Shown piece by piece: positions 46,438 through 58,606 of a stretch of 64,000 nucleotides of DNA. Made by a program: the position numbers and the translations under genes. The notes under the pieces were generated by a model. The model ran no database searches and was not told where the DNA came from. It saw nothing but the letters and a program-made list of their open reading frames with translations. The DNA is taken from assembly GCA_905132765.1 (NCBI GenBank), contig CAJHQP010001525.1, forward strand, positions 1 to 64,000. Direction: 5' to 3'. Each line of letters begins with the position of its first letter. Positions within the stretch are counted from its first letter, which is position 1. Source of the stretch: Moricandia arvensis (Eukaryota > Streptophyta > Magnoliopsida > Brassicales > Brassicaceae).

Positions 46438-47310
46438 CTAACATTCATCATAATCCGACAGCCGAACACTGGACCTTCGGCTGCTATTATTACCACCGGA
46501 GAACAACGCAACCCAAACCTCAGAAAACGCTTTGACAATCGCGCGGTGGTGGCGTTTCGCGTTTAGCGTTAAGAAGCAGCTGAGAAGCTGCTCAAGCTCA
46601 GCCGCTTCAAAAATGTTCTTCTCCACTATCATCTCCATCATTGATCCCTTGAAGTCTTCGTACGGATCCTCCGATCTCTTCACCACCGCCACTCCTTCCA
46701 TCACAACCGCCGTACACGGGATTAATCTCTGCACGAAGGAAGATAGTCTTGCCGGAGACGGCGGCGGAGAAGAGGACTCGCTCTTCTCCTCAACAACCAA
46801 CGACGTATTTTTCTTCCTCCGATGGTTTCTCCGCCGTGTAGTGACACGTGGCAAACCTGAAGAGGAACTTTCCGGCGAGAGGTTTGTAGAAGATGGTAAG
46901 AGACTCTCCTCTTCGACCGAGGAAGTGCTCCCTCGCCGCCGTGCGTATCTCTCTTTCTTCACCGAACGCCGGTGATCATCTCCGTCGTAGATTTTCCGGC
47001 GAGGCGTTTCGTCTACAAGAGCAATCACGTGCCATTTCCCCTCGCTTTCCCACTCAAACGTCGGCGTACGCGGCGGCGGTGAAGCATCCAACGGCGTAGA
47101 AGAGCGTCGCCGACTTGAGCCGCAGCCAAAAGTGGTGAACACGTGCTGTCTTAAAGAAGAACGATGACGGTGTGGCACGGTGGTTGTGGGGTTAGCCGAT
47201 GGGCGGGGAAATGAACGGACAGGATTGAAAGGGAGATCGGAAGGATCTTTTGAACGGCAAGATTTGAAAGAGAGGATTCTTGATATCTTTAATTTGAAAC
47301 GTTTCGTCAT
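46438..47310 (-). CDS. OFP7: OVATE family protein, OFP7-like transcriptional repressor
   Basis: Single exon, 290 residues, ATG at 47310. The N-terminal MTKRFKLKISRILSFKSCRS is basic and typical of OFP proteins. The middle is Ser/Arg-rich and low-complexity. Residues about 206-270 are the OVATE domain, with YEDFKGSMMEMIVEKNIFEA and LLSCFLTLNAKRHHRAIVKA. OFPs repress transcription in the nucleus with BELL/KNOX homeodomain partners and affect organ shape. Position beside SF3B4 matches Arabidopsis AT2G18500 (OFP7). It is slightly shorter than I recall for the Arabidopsis protein. The SF3B4 gene lies tail-to-tail with it, about 1.45 kb away. Confidence 0.92.
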   Translation of the reverse strand: MTKRFKLKISRILSFKSCRSKDPSDLPFNPVRSFPRPSANPTTTVPHRHRSSLRQHVFTTFGCGSSRRRSSTPLDASPPPRTPTFEWESEGKWHVIALVDETPRRKIYDGDDHRRSVKKERYARRRGSTSSVEEESLLPSSTNLSPESSSSGLPRVTTRRRNHRRKKNTSLVVEEKSESSSPPPSPARLSSFVQRLIPCTAVVMEGVAVVKRSEDPYEDFKGSMMEMIVEKNIFEAAELEQLLSCFLTLNAKRHHRAIVKAFSEVWVALFSGGNNSSRRSSVRLSDYDEC

Positions 47311-47419
47311 TTTTTCTTCTTCTTCTTCTTCTTATTTTCTCTCCTTATGTTTCTATGTGTAATGGAGAAGTGAAGAAGTATGGAGAGCATTCAATGAGAA
47401 CTGTTGTGTTGTGTCTCTG

Positions 47420-47427
47420 GTTATAAA
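47420..47427 (-). promoter_or_regulatory. candidate TATA box of the OVATE gene
   Basis: CTTTTATAACC on the minus strand lies about 110 bases before the ATG. A MITE begins only 12 bases further upstream, so the distal promoter is transposon-derived. Confidence 0.5.
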
Positions 47428-47438
47428 AGTTCTGCTTA

Positions 47439-47713
47439 GAGCATTCGCAACGATGAGACCCACCACGGATTCTTTATTATTCACTTTTTTTTTTTTCATT
47501 TTTAGAATTAAAAAAAAAATAAAAAAAAAATATCAACTAATCGCGGGTCGCCACGTGTCGCGGAGACCCGCAAACAGTGTAAGAACTCCCTAAGGATCGG
47601 TCCTTCGGGAGGGAATTTAAGGATCGAATCCTTAACTATTCATGGGGTCTATCAATTATTTAATTATTATTTCTTAAGGACTCCGCGCCAAGGACCCCCC
47701 ATTGCGGGTGCCC
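47439..47713. mobile_element. PIF/Harbinger-type MITE in the OVATE promoter (275 bp)
   Basis: Ends GAGCATTCGCAACGATGAGA and CCATTGCGGGTGCCC are inverted repeats, flanked by TTA on both sides (47436-47438, 47714-47716). The interior holds AAGGATCGGTCCTT and related hairpins. Confidence 0.75.
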
Positions 47714-47748
47714 TTACATGTATGTACGCAAACACATTCGGATGTATG

Positions 47749-47753
<5 letters not shown>

Positions 47754-47795
<42 letters not shown>
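47754..47795. repeat. TA microsatellite
   Basis: About twenty TA units without interruption, just beyond the MITE. Confidence 0.9.
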
Positions 47796-47797
<2 letters not shown>

Positions 47798-48721
47798 CTG
47801 TTTTATATGCATTTTTACATAAGTCAAGGCGAAAAAGATATGCAAATTGATTTTAATTAGAGTTGCAAATTGATTTTAATTAGAGTTGCAAATTGACTGG
47901 TGCCACATTTATTTGTAGTATACAAATAGATTCGTACGTTGAAAGATAAACACACAACTTTTAATACTCTTTTATTTCTAACATATGATGTATTAGCTAA
48001 AACCACAAATATTTTTATAAATATTATTAAAAATACAAATTAAATTAATTTAACCAGGTATAAAATGCTTGTTTCTGAATTAATATTCATTTATGTAATT
48101 CCCATTAAAGTATTTATTTCAAAATGCATTATATGCAGATGTTGAATCATTAGTATATGGTAAACTAGGGATCCAAGATTGTTTAGATTGAGACTGAGTT
48201 ATTTAGGTTTTATCAGAAAGGACTAAAAGTGAAATCGAATCGTGTTACCTAAATATTATAAAGTTAAACATATATAAATAATTATAACATCTATGTATTA
48301 TTGCAGTTTTTTCTAATATTTGTTTGGTTCTTGGAAATACCCAACCATAAAACAATTATTATACATAATTCGTTTGGTTAATTTAAGCTATCCAAATCAA
48401 AATCTAACTTCTTGTTCTGTGTCAACTCAGTTTGGTTTCTTTTGATTCTGATTATTAGCCCAAGTCGAACTACTCTACACAACATCAATATGAGGAAAAT
48501 TATATCTTCTTCATATTGATGTTCCACTTTAACAGTTCTCCTGTAAAAAATCTGGTTTTGTAGTGGATCAGTTGAACTGACATTTTGTTTTTTACTCTTT
48601 ATCTATTAAGGAGCATCCACTTTGTAACTTTATAATTAAAGACGCAAGTAAGAAAGTAATCACTTTGTCTTGTTTCATTTATAGATAAAGAAGAAAAAAT
48701 TATAAAGTTAAATCAAATAAA
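47796..48721. other. AT-rich intergenic stretch before the CACTA element
   Basis: The word GCAAATTGATTTTAATTAGA is tandemly repeated at about 47841-47888. No gene is seen. Confidence 0.45.
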
Positions 48722-49852
48722 CACTACAAAAAAAGATGTGAATTGTATCACTTAATTAGTATCACAAAATTAAATGATACAATTTTCAATCATTTATTTT
48801 TAAATGATACAAAATATAGATAATTTAGCATCAGTTATAACAAGTGATGCTATTATTAACTAATGTAACATCAATTTTACTAACTGATATAATTTATTAT
48901 AATTCGTATCATTTTATTAACACTGATGCTACTATATCTAATTATATCATTTAAATAAATGATGTAAATTTATTCTAGATTAAAATCACTTATGCAAATG
49001 TTACAAAGTTTACATCAATTAAAAAGTGATTCTAATTATTTTATTTATTTCGAAAAAATAATTGTTAATATTAACTTCAATTATATAAAATGATGTATCC
49101 ATTTCTTTTTTTATCATCAATTAAATATAAATGATACTAATTTATTCTAATTTGTATCAGTTAAAATATTTGATATTAATAAAACTTAAGTTCAGCACAT
49201 AATTATGGATATATATATATATATATTATAGTAAAGATATAATAAGAGATTTAAGTTGATACTTATCTTTAAGAAAATATAATTATATAACAAGTAGTCG
49301 AAAAAGGGATATTTGATGTTCTCTTCTAATCATAAAATTAAAAAGACGTCGCCGTTGAAAGCCAAGCCACGATCGCAGCGTTATCATGACGTACCTTTCA
49401 TTAACTTTTGAAAAAAAAGTTAGAAGTTTAAATAACAAGAGCCAAGTAAGTTTTTTGTAATGATAATCAGTGTTGTTTTTAATTTTCTCTTAACACTTAA
49501 AAAAGCTTCGATGTATCTTTATCTCAGGCAAAAATATAGTTTTGTCTTTTGGGTTCAAAACTTAAGAGTGAGCATCTCAGAAAATCAGAAGTTGAATACA
49601 GTTGAGGAAATTTAACTTATGGTCTCAGTTGACATATTTGAATTAATTTTCAATAAAAAATATTGGAATCAATTAAATTTATCAGTACATGACGTATTGT
49701 TCTAAATATTACGAGGAAAAATTAACAAAAGATAACTTATATTTGTTGCTTTTTGCTTACTGATTTGAATTTGTGGGTTTTGAATTTCAATGGTTGTTAG
49801 TGAATTTCTGAAAGTATACTAACTGTAAAATTCAGTTTTTTCTCAGGTTCTA

Positions 49853-52150
49853 ATGGATAAATCATGGATAAACAAACCACGTTTATCGCAAGATTACAGA
49901 CTGGGAGTGAAAAAATTCTTGGATTTTGCATTTGGTAAATCTAATGTACACATGGTGAAATGTCCATGTACTCGTTGTTCTCTAGCCAAATCTAAGACAA
50001 GAGAAGATATCGAAGGTGATTTAATTTGTTATGGATTTTTAAGTTCTTACACAAGTTGGATATTACATGGAGAAGATGTTATTGGAAGTGCCAGAGTAAC
50101 TTCTGATACTACTCATGTTGAACTAGATTCAACTATGAACCTCTTGGACAATATTTTTCCAGATATTAGTACGAATATGAATGAGGAACATGAACATGGA
50201 ACGTCTGAGCAACCTATGGACACTGATATACCAGCATCAATTTCAAGTGAAATTTTCAAAAAAGGAGAAGGTTTTGATGAGATGTTTGGTGATTACAATC
50301 AAGAGCTATATCCAGGATGTGATAAATTCACGAAGTTGTCCTTTATACTGAAGTTATACCATATCAAATGTATGTGTGGGATTAGTGACAAAGGAATATC
50401 AATGGTGCTTGATTTGATGAAAGAAGCATTTCCACATGCCAAATTGCCAGATTCATTTAATGACATGAAAAAGGTCATTCGAAAATTGGGAATGACTTAT
50501 GAGTCAATTCATGCATGTCCAAATGATTGCATGTTATATTGGGAAGCCGATGCAGAAAGGGAAGTTTGCAAAGTCTGTGAGGCCTCTCGCTGGAAAGATA
50601 CAAAGAACACAGTTTCTGGATCAGAAAACAAAAAAAAAAGATCTCCAGCAAAAGTTTTGCGTTACTTTCCCTTGAAGCCACGATTACAACGTTTATTTAT
50701 GTCATCAAAAACTGCTACCCACATGAGATGGCATGCATCTGCTACTAACAATGATGGTAAGCTACGACATCCAAGAGACGGAGGGGCTTGGAAGGAATTT
50801 GATAAAAAATATCCAAACTTTGCATCTGATCCAAGAAATGTCAGACTAGGGTTGGCAACTGATGGTTTTAACCCATTTGGTACAATGAGTAGTAGTTATA
50901 GCATCTGGCCAGTGATATTATTTCCTTATAACTTTCCACCATGGATGTCAATGAAGCAGACATCAATGATTCTCTCAATGGTTATCCCCGGAAAACACAT
51001 GCCTGGTAATGATATTGATGTTTACCTGCAACCACTTATCAAAGATCTGAAGGAGCTATGGTTTGAAGGTATTAAAACGCTAGATGCTTCCACAAAACAA
51101 ACATTTGACATGCGAGCAGCCATCATGTGGACAGTAAGCGATTTTCCAGGTTTAGGAAACTTGTCGGGTTGGAATACGTATACAACATCAGCTTGTCCAT
51201 CCTGTAACTTTGATGGCATCGGACAGCGTTTACGACATGGAAAAAAATTGCTATATTGGTCATCGTCGTTTTCTTCCTCTAGATCATGGCTTTCGACAGA
51301 ATCGAGTAAATTTTGATGGAAAATTAGAAACCAGATCTCCACCAGCCACATTGACGGGTTCCACAATTGTTCATCATTTAGAACAAGTTAATGTGACTCT
51401 TGGTAAAAAAGATAGTTATGTGGTAGTTGGAAGAAAGAGAGACAGAAGTGAAGCTGGACGATCTACTACTCAGCAATGGAAGAAAAAAAGTATATTTTTT
51501 GAGTTGCCTTATTGGGAATTTACAATGCTGCGACATAACTTGGATGTCATGCATATAGAGAAGAATGTGTTTGATAATTTAGTCTACACATTGTTGGATG
51601 ACAAAAATAAATCGAAAGATAATCTTAATGCTAGAAAAGATTTTCGTGAGCTAAATATACGTTCTGACTTGTGGCCTGATGCTAATGAGAAGTATCAAGC
51701 TGCATGCTTTTCTCTTAACAATCATGGGAAAGACATTTTTTTAAGTGTCTTAAAAAATGTTAAACTGCCAGATGGTTATGCTTCTAACTTATCAAGTTGT
51801 GTTGATGTTAATAGTCGGAAGCTATCAGGCTTGAAGAGCCACGACTGTCACGTGATAATGAGAGATTTATTTTCAATTGCAATTCGGAATCTGCTTCCTA
51901 CAGATGTGTTATCAGCCATTGTCGAGATTTGCCATTTTTTTAGAGATATATCTGCAAAAGTCCTTGATATTGATGAGCTTGATAAATTACAAGACCGTAT
52001 TGTGATGACTTTATGTCGTATGGAGATGTTTTTTCCTCCATCATTTTTTACAGTGATGGTACATTTAATAGTACATCTCACAGAAGAAGCAAAACTTGGT
52101 GGACCAGTTCCGTTTCGTTGGATGTATCCCATTGAGAGGTGCGTTATTTT

Positions 52151-52194
<44 letters not shown>

Positions 52195-53328
52195 ATATAT
52201 ACACAACTGGAAACTTACATGATTCAGTTATCTACAGGACTCTAGGACACTTCAAATCATATGTTCGAAATCGTGCAAAGCCTGAAGGTTCTATAAGTGA
52301 GCAATATTTAGCTGATGAGTGTATAACATTTTGCTCAATGTATCTAAATGATATAGAGACACGATTTACTCGGATTGGACGCGTTGATGATCAACCTCCA
52401 GTTGAGATTAGTATAAGAACAAATTCAGGACTTCCACAAATTTTTCCAAACCATGGAAGATTTGTTGGAGCAGGACATGTTTTTTCTCTTAATCATGTAG
52501 AGAGGCAGCAAGCACATCGACATATATTGGTCAACTGTCAACTATTTGATCACTTAAGAGAGTAAGTTTTTCTCATTTAAGTAAGGTCAACTATTTTACT
52601 TATTTTTGCTTGAAATCTTCTAATGTACATGTTTTTAAAATGTTCTGTCTAGGAAGTACAAACATGAATTGTTGACAAAACAATCTCATCAGGGCAGGAG
52701 GAATCGTGCTATCGACATTGACCGAGAGGTGCATCTTAATTTTGCTAAATGGATCAAACAGAAAGTAGAGACTAATGAGCTAGATGGGATAACTGATGAT
52801 ATACGATGCTTAGCTTTGGGCATATCTGAGAAAGTTTTAAAGTACACATCTTACAATGTCAATGGTTTCAAATTTCGGGCCTCGGAAAAAGAAGCTAACC
52901 TGCAAACACAAAATAGTGGTGTGTATGTGGCTGCTGAGACTATGAGCTATGCTAGCTCTCATGATTCTAACCCAAGAACAGGAACGGTTGCTTACTATGG
53001 AAATCTGATTGAGGTTATGGAGCTAAATTACTATGAAGTTTTCAAAGTTGTATTATTTAAGTGTAAGTGGATGGATACTCGTACAGAACGAGGTTATAAG
53101 CAGGATGTGTATGGTCATCATATGGTAAACTTTTCACGTTCCTTATCCACTGAAGAAGAAGAGGATGAACCATATATATTGGCGTCTCAGGCAAGAATGG
53201 TTTATTATGTGAAAGATCCTTCTGAAGTTGAATGGAATATTGTTGTTCTTGTCCAACCTCGGGATGTTTATGACATGGGTTATTCAAATAATTCAGAGCA
53301 GTTGGAAGATGAATCCGGATCTAGCTAG
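49853..53328 (+). pseudogene. TNP2-like CACTA transposase with one frameshift
   Basis: Exons 49853-52138, 52238-52561 and 52653-53328, about 1,090 codons. An N-terminal transposase-associated domain has CPCTRCSLAKSK (residues about 38-49). The catalytic region (about 150-650) includes YIKCMCGISDKG-type and LDVMHIEKNVFDNLVYTLLD sequences. DUF4218-like WMYPIER/LGHFKSYVRNRAKPEGS follows, then a C-terminal DUF4216-like region with YYGNLIEVMELNYYEV. The frame shifts at 51241-51247, a run of seven A where six would join RLRHGK to CYIGHRRFLPLDHGF. Intron 1 holds a TA repeat. The transposase would cut at the CACTA ends. Without the shift, the gene reads through completely. Confidence 0.85.
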
Positions 53329-54939
53329 CATCAATGTTTCTTTGTGAGAAGATATTTATAATTTTTTTGGTTTTGGTTTTTAGAATGGCGAAAACTATTT
53401 TGATGAATTATTTTTAACGAATTGACTTTTATGCTTTTGTCTCTTTTCTTTTCTTCGAACAAGAACAAAACCACAACAAGAAAAAACATTAATAAAATCT
53501 GCAATTTTCTGCAGTTTACAACTTTAAACTATCGTTGCTGTCTAGGTGATAGGAGCTCTTGGGCATCCAGGTGTCCTACGTACTCTCGCATGAGTTTGCA
53601 TTTTGTATCTCCATATTAAATACATACAGAACATGAAGGCTGTAGAGAAAGTGAAGAAGGTGTTGCTTAGTCATGAACATGATAGTGTTTAAGATTAGAA
53701 TTTGGATCTAGAAACGGTTATTAAACTGGAAATTCATATTCTGGATTCATGGATGAGATTCAATTCGATAAAGAATCTTCTTTTCCTCATGGCAATCAGA
53801 TCGTATTGGAGAAGCAGATTGGTGTCTTACAGTACATATATGCCAAGTTTTAAGTTGTTAGACATATTAAATTTGCAGTGTTCTCCGTAAGTTACGACTT
53901 AAGAAAAACAGTTCGGGATGATCCAATTAACTAGATAAACTGCTGTGGGTGACTCATATCGTTCATTGACTCCTAAAATATACATATAGACATCTTACTT
54001 CTGAAGTGTTCCAAGAAAAAAATAGACATCTTATTTCTACCGAGATGACATATATTAATATATATACTTGATATGTATTCTTGACCTGGTATACTCCTCT
54101 AGTTTTGTTCCCAACCTTGGTTGTTTACTTTCTAGAATGGTGTGAGTGACAGGTTGCTGTGTATCACATGACAATTTTAGTGATTATTCAAAGATGTGAA
54201 AATGTAAATGTGCTGTGTTTCGTTTATATAATATAATTTTTATCACATATCTCTGTTGAGTTCCTAGTCGTAAATGGTGATGCACGTATGGTAGTATATT
54301 TCTCACGAAACAGATAGTTGGCTGAACTGTTCTTTTAACCGATATAGTATAAAAACTTAAAATGTGATGTGTTAATTTACAAATAATTTGTAAAGAAAAA
54401 GATTTTAGAACCGTCAAATCTCATAAAAATTTCATCAGATCACCTTTTAAGAAAATTGAAGATTTCAATCATGCCAAGTGAGTACGTACGTATAGTACTC
54501 ATGATATACGTGTATATGCTGCCCATATAATTTAAAAAGCTATATGACTAAATCATTGAAAATCTATATGTTGCCCAATATACTTTTGTGATCCTAACTA
54601 ACTTTAGATTTATTATTAAGGATCAACACACAAATTATAAAAAACCTCTAAAAATATATTTATTTGGTGAAATTAAAATCCCGTTATCTTTTCATCTCAA
54701 GCGGGAACCTAATAATTATATCTTATATAAACTAGTTAACCATCTAACTAGGGTTTCAAATTACCAATCCACGTTCTCAGAAGAAACCTCCAGCGACCTA
54801 TTTTTTAGCATTGGTTCATTAGATCAAGGTAAGGTAACTTTCAAAGTCTATTGTTTTGGTATTGAATTGGTTTCTTCATTTAAATAATCAGAAGGAGATC
54901 ATTGATTCATTGGTTTGTTGATTTAAATCGTTTTAGATC
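53329..54939 (+). other. spacer between the two CACTA genes
   Basis: No domain is recognised. Short open frames (53422-53619, 54588-54887) are unsupported. Transposon leader or terminator sequence may lie here. Confidence 0.4.
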
Positions 54940-56977
54940 ATGGATTACACGGACTCAGAGACACAAGAACCAGATGATTTACCATATCTTGAAACAGATT
55001 ACGACATGCCTCCTCTACTTGCTCCCGAATGTAAAAGCTTCAAATGGAAAATAGAAGTTATAGGTAATATAACTAAAAATTATTTCTTTCATTTACTTGA
55101 AAAACTAAAAAATAACATCCAAATCATAATATAAAAACGTGTTGAAGAGTTTAATTTTATCAAGTTATGTGGTGTATACAATCTGTAGATGACATCTCTT
55201 GCTCTGTTAATTCTCGTGTCGACTTTTGAGGGAGACGTCTTGGTAATTTTGTTATCCTCTCTGTTCAGACTGCAGACCACTATAAACGAATTTGTGTTTT
55301 ATTTGCTGTCCGTATTATTTTGGACCATTAAGATAGTTAATGTTTCTCCTTGCACGATGTAGGTCTAGAGTTAATTATTTCTATATGCTTTGCTCAAAAA
55401 ATTTATACTGCATGCTAATTTAGTTTATTATATAATACTCATAATTTTTTTTTGATTAACAAGATACTGCTGGAAATATTGAAGGCAAAATGATAACATC
55501 TAAAGATGTTTGGAAAATTCAACACAGTAAAGTGATTGTTCATTTTGACGAAGATAGTGGTCAACCAATTGGAGAGTCGGGAGGTTTACTAGGATCATGG
55601 TTAGGTCAACTAAGCAATGATGTGAATTTGTTACCTATTAACTACAGTGACTGGAGATCAGTTAACTTTCACATAAAAAATAAAGCTTGGGAAGTAATCT
55701 AGGTAATACATAACATTTAATCTCTTTATAAATTTAATAGTTGAGATATTTTGATGAAACATTGGTACGTTTTTGTTATTTCAGTCCAAATTTTGGTTTG
55801 ATGATCCACCGATGAGAAAAGTATATGTGATGAGTGCATTAGGTAGCAGATGCAAAGATGTGAAACTACGTCTTTGGAAAGAATACAAGCGAAATAGTCT
55901 AAATGAAACATTGCTCAATCGACCTGAAAATGTTCCCGAAAATCAATGGGGTCATTTAGTTCATATGAGATTCACAGAAAAGTGGAAGGTACAATTTATT
56001 GTTAGATATTTATATTTTATTTTGTATATCAAATACAAGTAATATTTTTGTATGTGAAATTTCAGAAAATGCAAGATAGGAATACTAAAAGCCAAAAGAA
56101 AAATATCATGCCTCACGTATGTGGAAGAAAAAGTTTTTCAAGGAAGAGAAATGAAATTGTAAGTAATGTAAAATTAGTTTATTATATTGATATACACTAC
56201 TTTATTATATTAATATTAGATATCTTTATGCATGTATTTTATGAAGACAATCAAGACTGGAAAACGACCATGCCGAGCAGAGTTTTTCATCGAGACTCGC
56301 ACAAAACCTAATGGAAGCTTTGTATGTGAAGAAGCAAAAACACGGGCGGTTAGTTTTACTCGATATTACATAGTTTTGGAAGTTAATCGTACTTGATATT
56401 TATTATTCACTTATGTTTTAGGAAGCACTTACGACATTGTTGAGCCAAAACTCCCATCTTGCAAACAATGTTACTGCTAGTTTGGATGATGAATATGCAC
56501 AAGTTTTTGGTCCAGAGCGTCCAGGACGAGTGAGGTGTGTTGGTCGTGGACCTACACCTTCAAAATTAGTGAACCGTTTAACTTTTACGAGACAAGAGAT
56601 AGAAAATTCAGAAATGGTGGTTGAGCTGAAATCACAAGTGAAAAAGTTATCAGATCAAGTTAAGGGAATGACTACATTCATCCAACAAGTAATTGGTACT
56701 TCAACCGGTGAACAGGTAATAATATATTTTATAAATTAATTGTATTTTGTATACTTTTGATATGTAAACTAATATGCTGAACTAATTATTTAGGCAAGGG
56801 CATGGGCTTCAAGTTTTGCTGTAGCTTTTGCTAACATACCAAATCCAACTTTTGCCAACATACCAAATCCACCTAATCAAAATCAGGTAAGTTCTCTTTA
56901 ATTTTAGTTTTATAATCAATAATTACTCAAAATAATAACTAATTTGTTATATAATTTTATTTCAGGAAACAGAGTGA
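54940..56977 (+). pseudogene. CACTA second gene, Transposase_24 (Ptta/En/Spm) domain, one stop
   Basis: Eight exons with GT-AG joins and kept phase: 54940-55063, 55464-55702, 55785-55988, 56066-56158, 56247-56348, 56422-56715, 56794-56886 and 56966-56977 (387 codons with the stop). The protein contains TSKDVWKIQHSKVIVHFDED, SKFWFDDPPMRKVYVMSALG, SRCKDVKLRLWKEY and KTGKRPCRAEFFIETRTKPN, typical of the Plant transposase (Ptta/En/Spm) family. A Lys/Gln-rich probable coiled coil follows near the end (VELKSQVKKLSDQVKG). One in-frame TAG sits at 55700-55702, the last codon of exon 2, probably from CAG. Its role in CACTA is thought to be DNA binding at subterminal repeats. Confidence 0.8.
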
Positions 56978-57008
56978 TTATATACTCTTAGAGATTAAGA
57001 CTCATGAG

Positions 57009-57358
57009 TAGGCCTGGGCATCCGGGTCCTCGGGTCGGGTTCGGGTCGAGTCATGTCGGGTCCGGGTCTTTCGGGTCCTGAAAATTTAGACCCATATAGG
57101 TACTTGTAATTTTTCGGGTCGGTTCTGGGTTTGGGTCGGGTCCTGTCGGGTCCGGGTCTTTTGGGTCCTGAAAATTTTGGACCCATATAGGTACTTGTAA
57201 TTTTTCGGGTCGGTTTCGGGTCGGGTCCGGGTCTTTCGGGTCCTGAAAACATAAATCATTTTAAACTCTAAAATTTATAGTTTAAAGCTTCATATTACTT
57301 AAAAATGTTTCAAAATAATAATAAATATTGTTAACAAAAGAAATTTCAACTAAATAAA

Positions 57359-57412
<54 letters not shown>

Positions 57413-57666
57413 CACAAAAAATCATAGTTTTAATATACATGTTTTTAAGTCGGGTACAAATCGGTTCTTGCGGGTCGGGTCTATTTGGATTGGTTCTTTT
57501 CGGGTCCGGGTCTATTCGGGTCGGTTCTCTTCGGGTCCGGGTCTATTCGGGTAAAAGAAATTTAGATCCAATAGGTACTTGTAAACTTTCGGTTCGGGTT
57601 CGGGTCGGGTATTTTTAGACCGGGTCCGGGTTGGGTCTTCGGGTCCAGGTTAAAATGCCCAGGCCT
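57009..57666. mobile_element. nested inverted-repeat element with 9-bp duplication (658 bp)
   Basis: Ends TAGGCCTGGGCATCCGGGTC and AAAATGCCCAGGCCT are inverted repeats. The nine-base duplication ACTCATGAG flanks it (57000-57008, 57667-57675). The interior is dense in TCGGGT words, with a TA microsatellite in the middle. No coding frame. Nine bases points to Mutator-like transposition. It inserted just downstream of the second CACTA gene. Confidence 0.85.
57364..57405. repeat. TA microsatellite inside the nested element
   Basis: About twenty TA units. Confidence 0.85.
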
Positions 57667-58606
57667 ACTCATGAGACGTCGGAGGTTGTGGCAGTGATTT
57701 TCGTCAACATTAGTTTTACAATATTTTCAGCAACTTTCAATTTATTATATTTATGAATTTGCATGATAAATGAGTTATGTAATTTGATTTCTAATACATT
57801 ATTTAATAATCTAAATATGGTTTTAATTTATTTAATTTATTTTCTTGCTTTTTATATATATTTAAAATTTAATAAAACACAAATTCGTTTGTATTAATAT
57901 AAATCATAAATATGCTATTAAAATGATATTTGTATCATTTATATAAGTGGAATATATTGGAATCATTTATATAAGTGGAATATATTGGAATCATTTATAA
58001 AAATTGATATAGATTTAGCATCAATTATATACAAATGATGATAAAATTTAAATCAGTACATTGTAAATTATACAAATATTAAAATCACTTTTTAAAACTG
58101 ATATAAATTTAATATCAGTACGTAAAATGATAATAATAATTTAAATCACTTTATTTAAATGATATATTTATCAAATCACTTTATAACAGCTGATGTAAAG
58201 TTAACATCAATTCTAGAAAATGATATAATATTTTATATCGTTTGTTATAAATGATACAGTTAGTAAAATCATTTCTGAGAATTGATATTACTGATACATC
58301 AGTTTATCATAAATGATTTAACAATTCAAATCAATATTTTTAATTGACACTAATGCTAAAATCATTTCACAAAACTGATGTAAGAGTTAACATCATTTTC
58401 TTACAAATGATACTTTCTAAAATCATTTAAAATAAGTGATACAAATATATAGTTTTATTGCATCAGTTCTAAATAAAATGATGTAAATTATTTGCATCAC
58501 CACTTTCAGAGTCATTTATTTAAGTGATGTAAAATTTTTTTACATCATTTATAACTAATGCAAATATATAAAATAAATGATGTAAACTAGTCTTCTTTTT
58601 GTAGTG

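Larger units (their letters stand above)
48722..58606 (+). mobile_element. CACTA (En/Spm) DNA transposon, nearly complete
   Basis: 9885 bp with ends CACTACAAAAA and TTTTTGTAGTG, flanked by AAA on both sides (48719-48721, 58607-58609), the three-base duplication of CACTA elements. Subterminal regions (48735-49180 and 57900-58600) are packed with short words such as AAATGATAC, in both orientations, which bind the element's own protein. Two genes lie between: the TNP2-like transposase (49853-53328) and a Transposase_24-type protein (54940-56977). It contains a nested element at 57009-57666. Ends are intact, so it could be mobilised even though both genes carry a defect. Confidence 0.95.
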
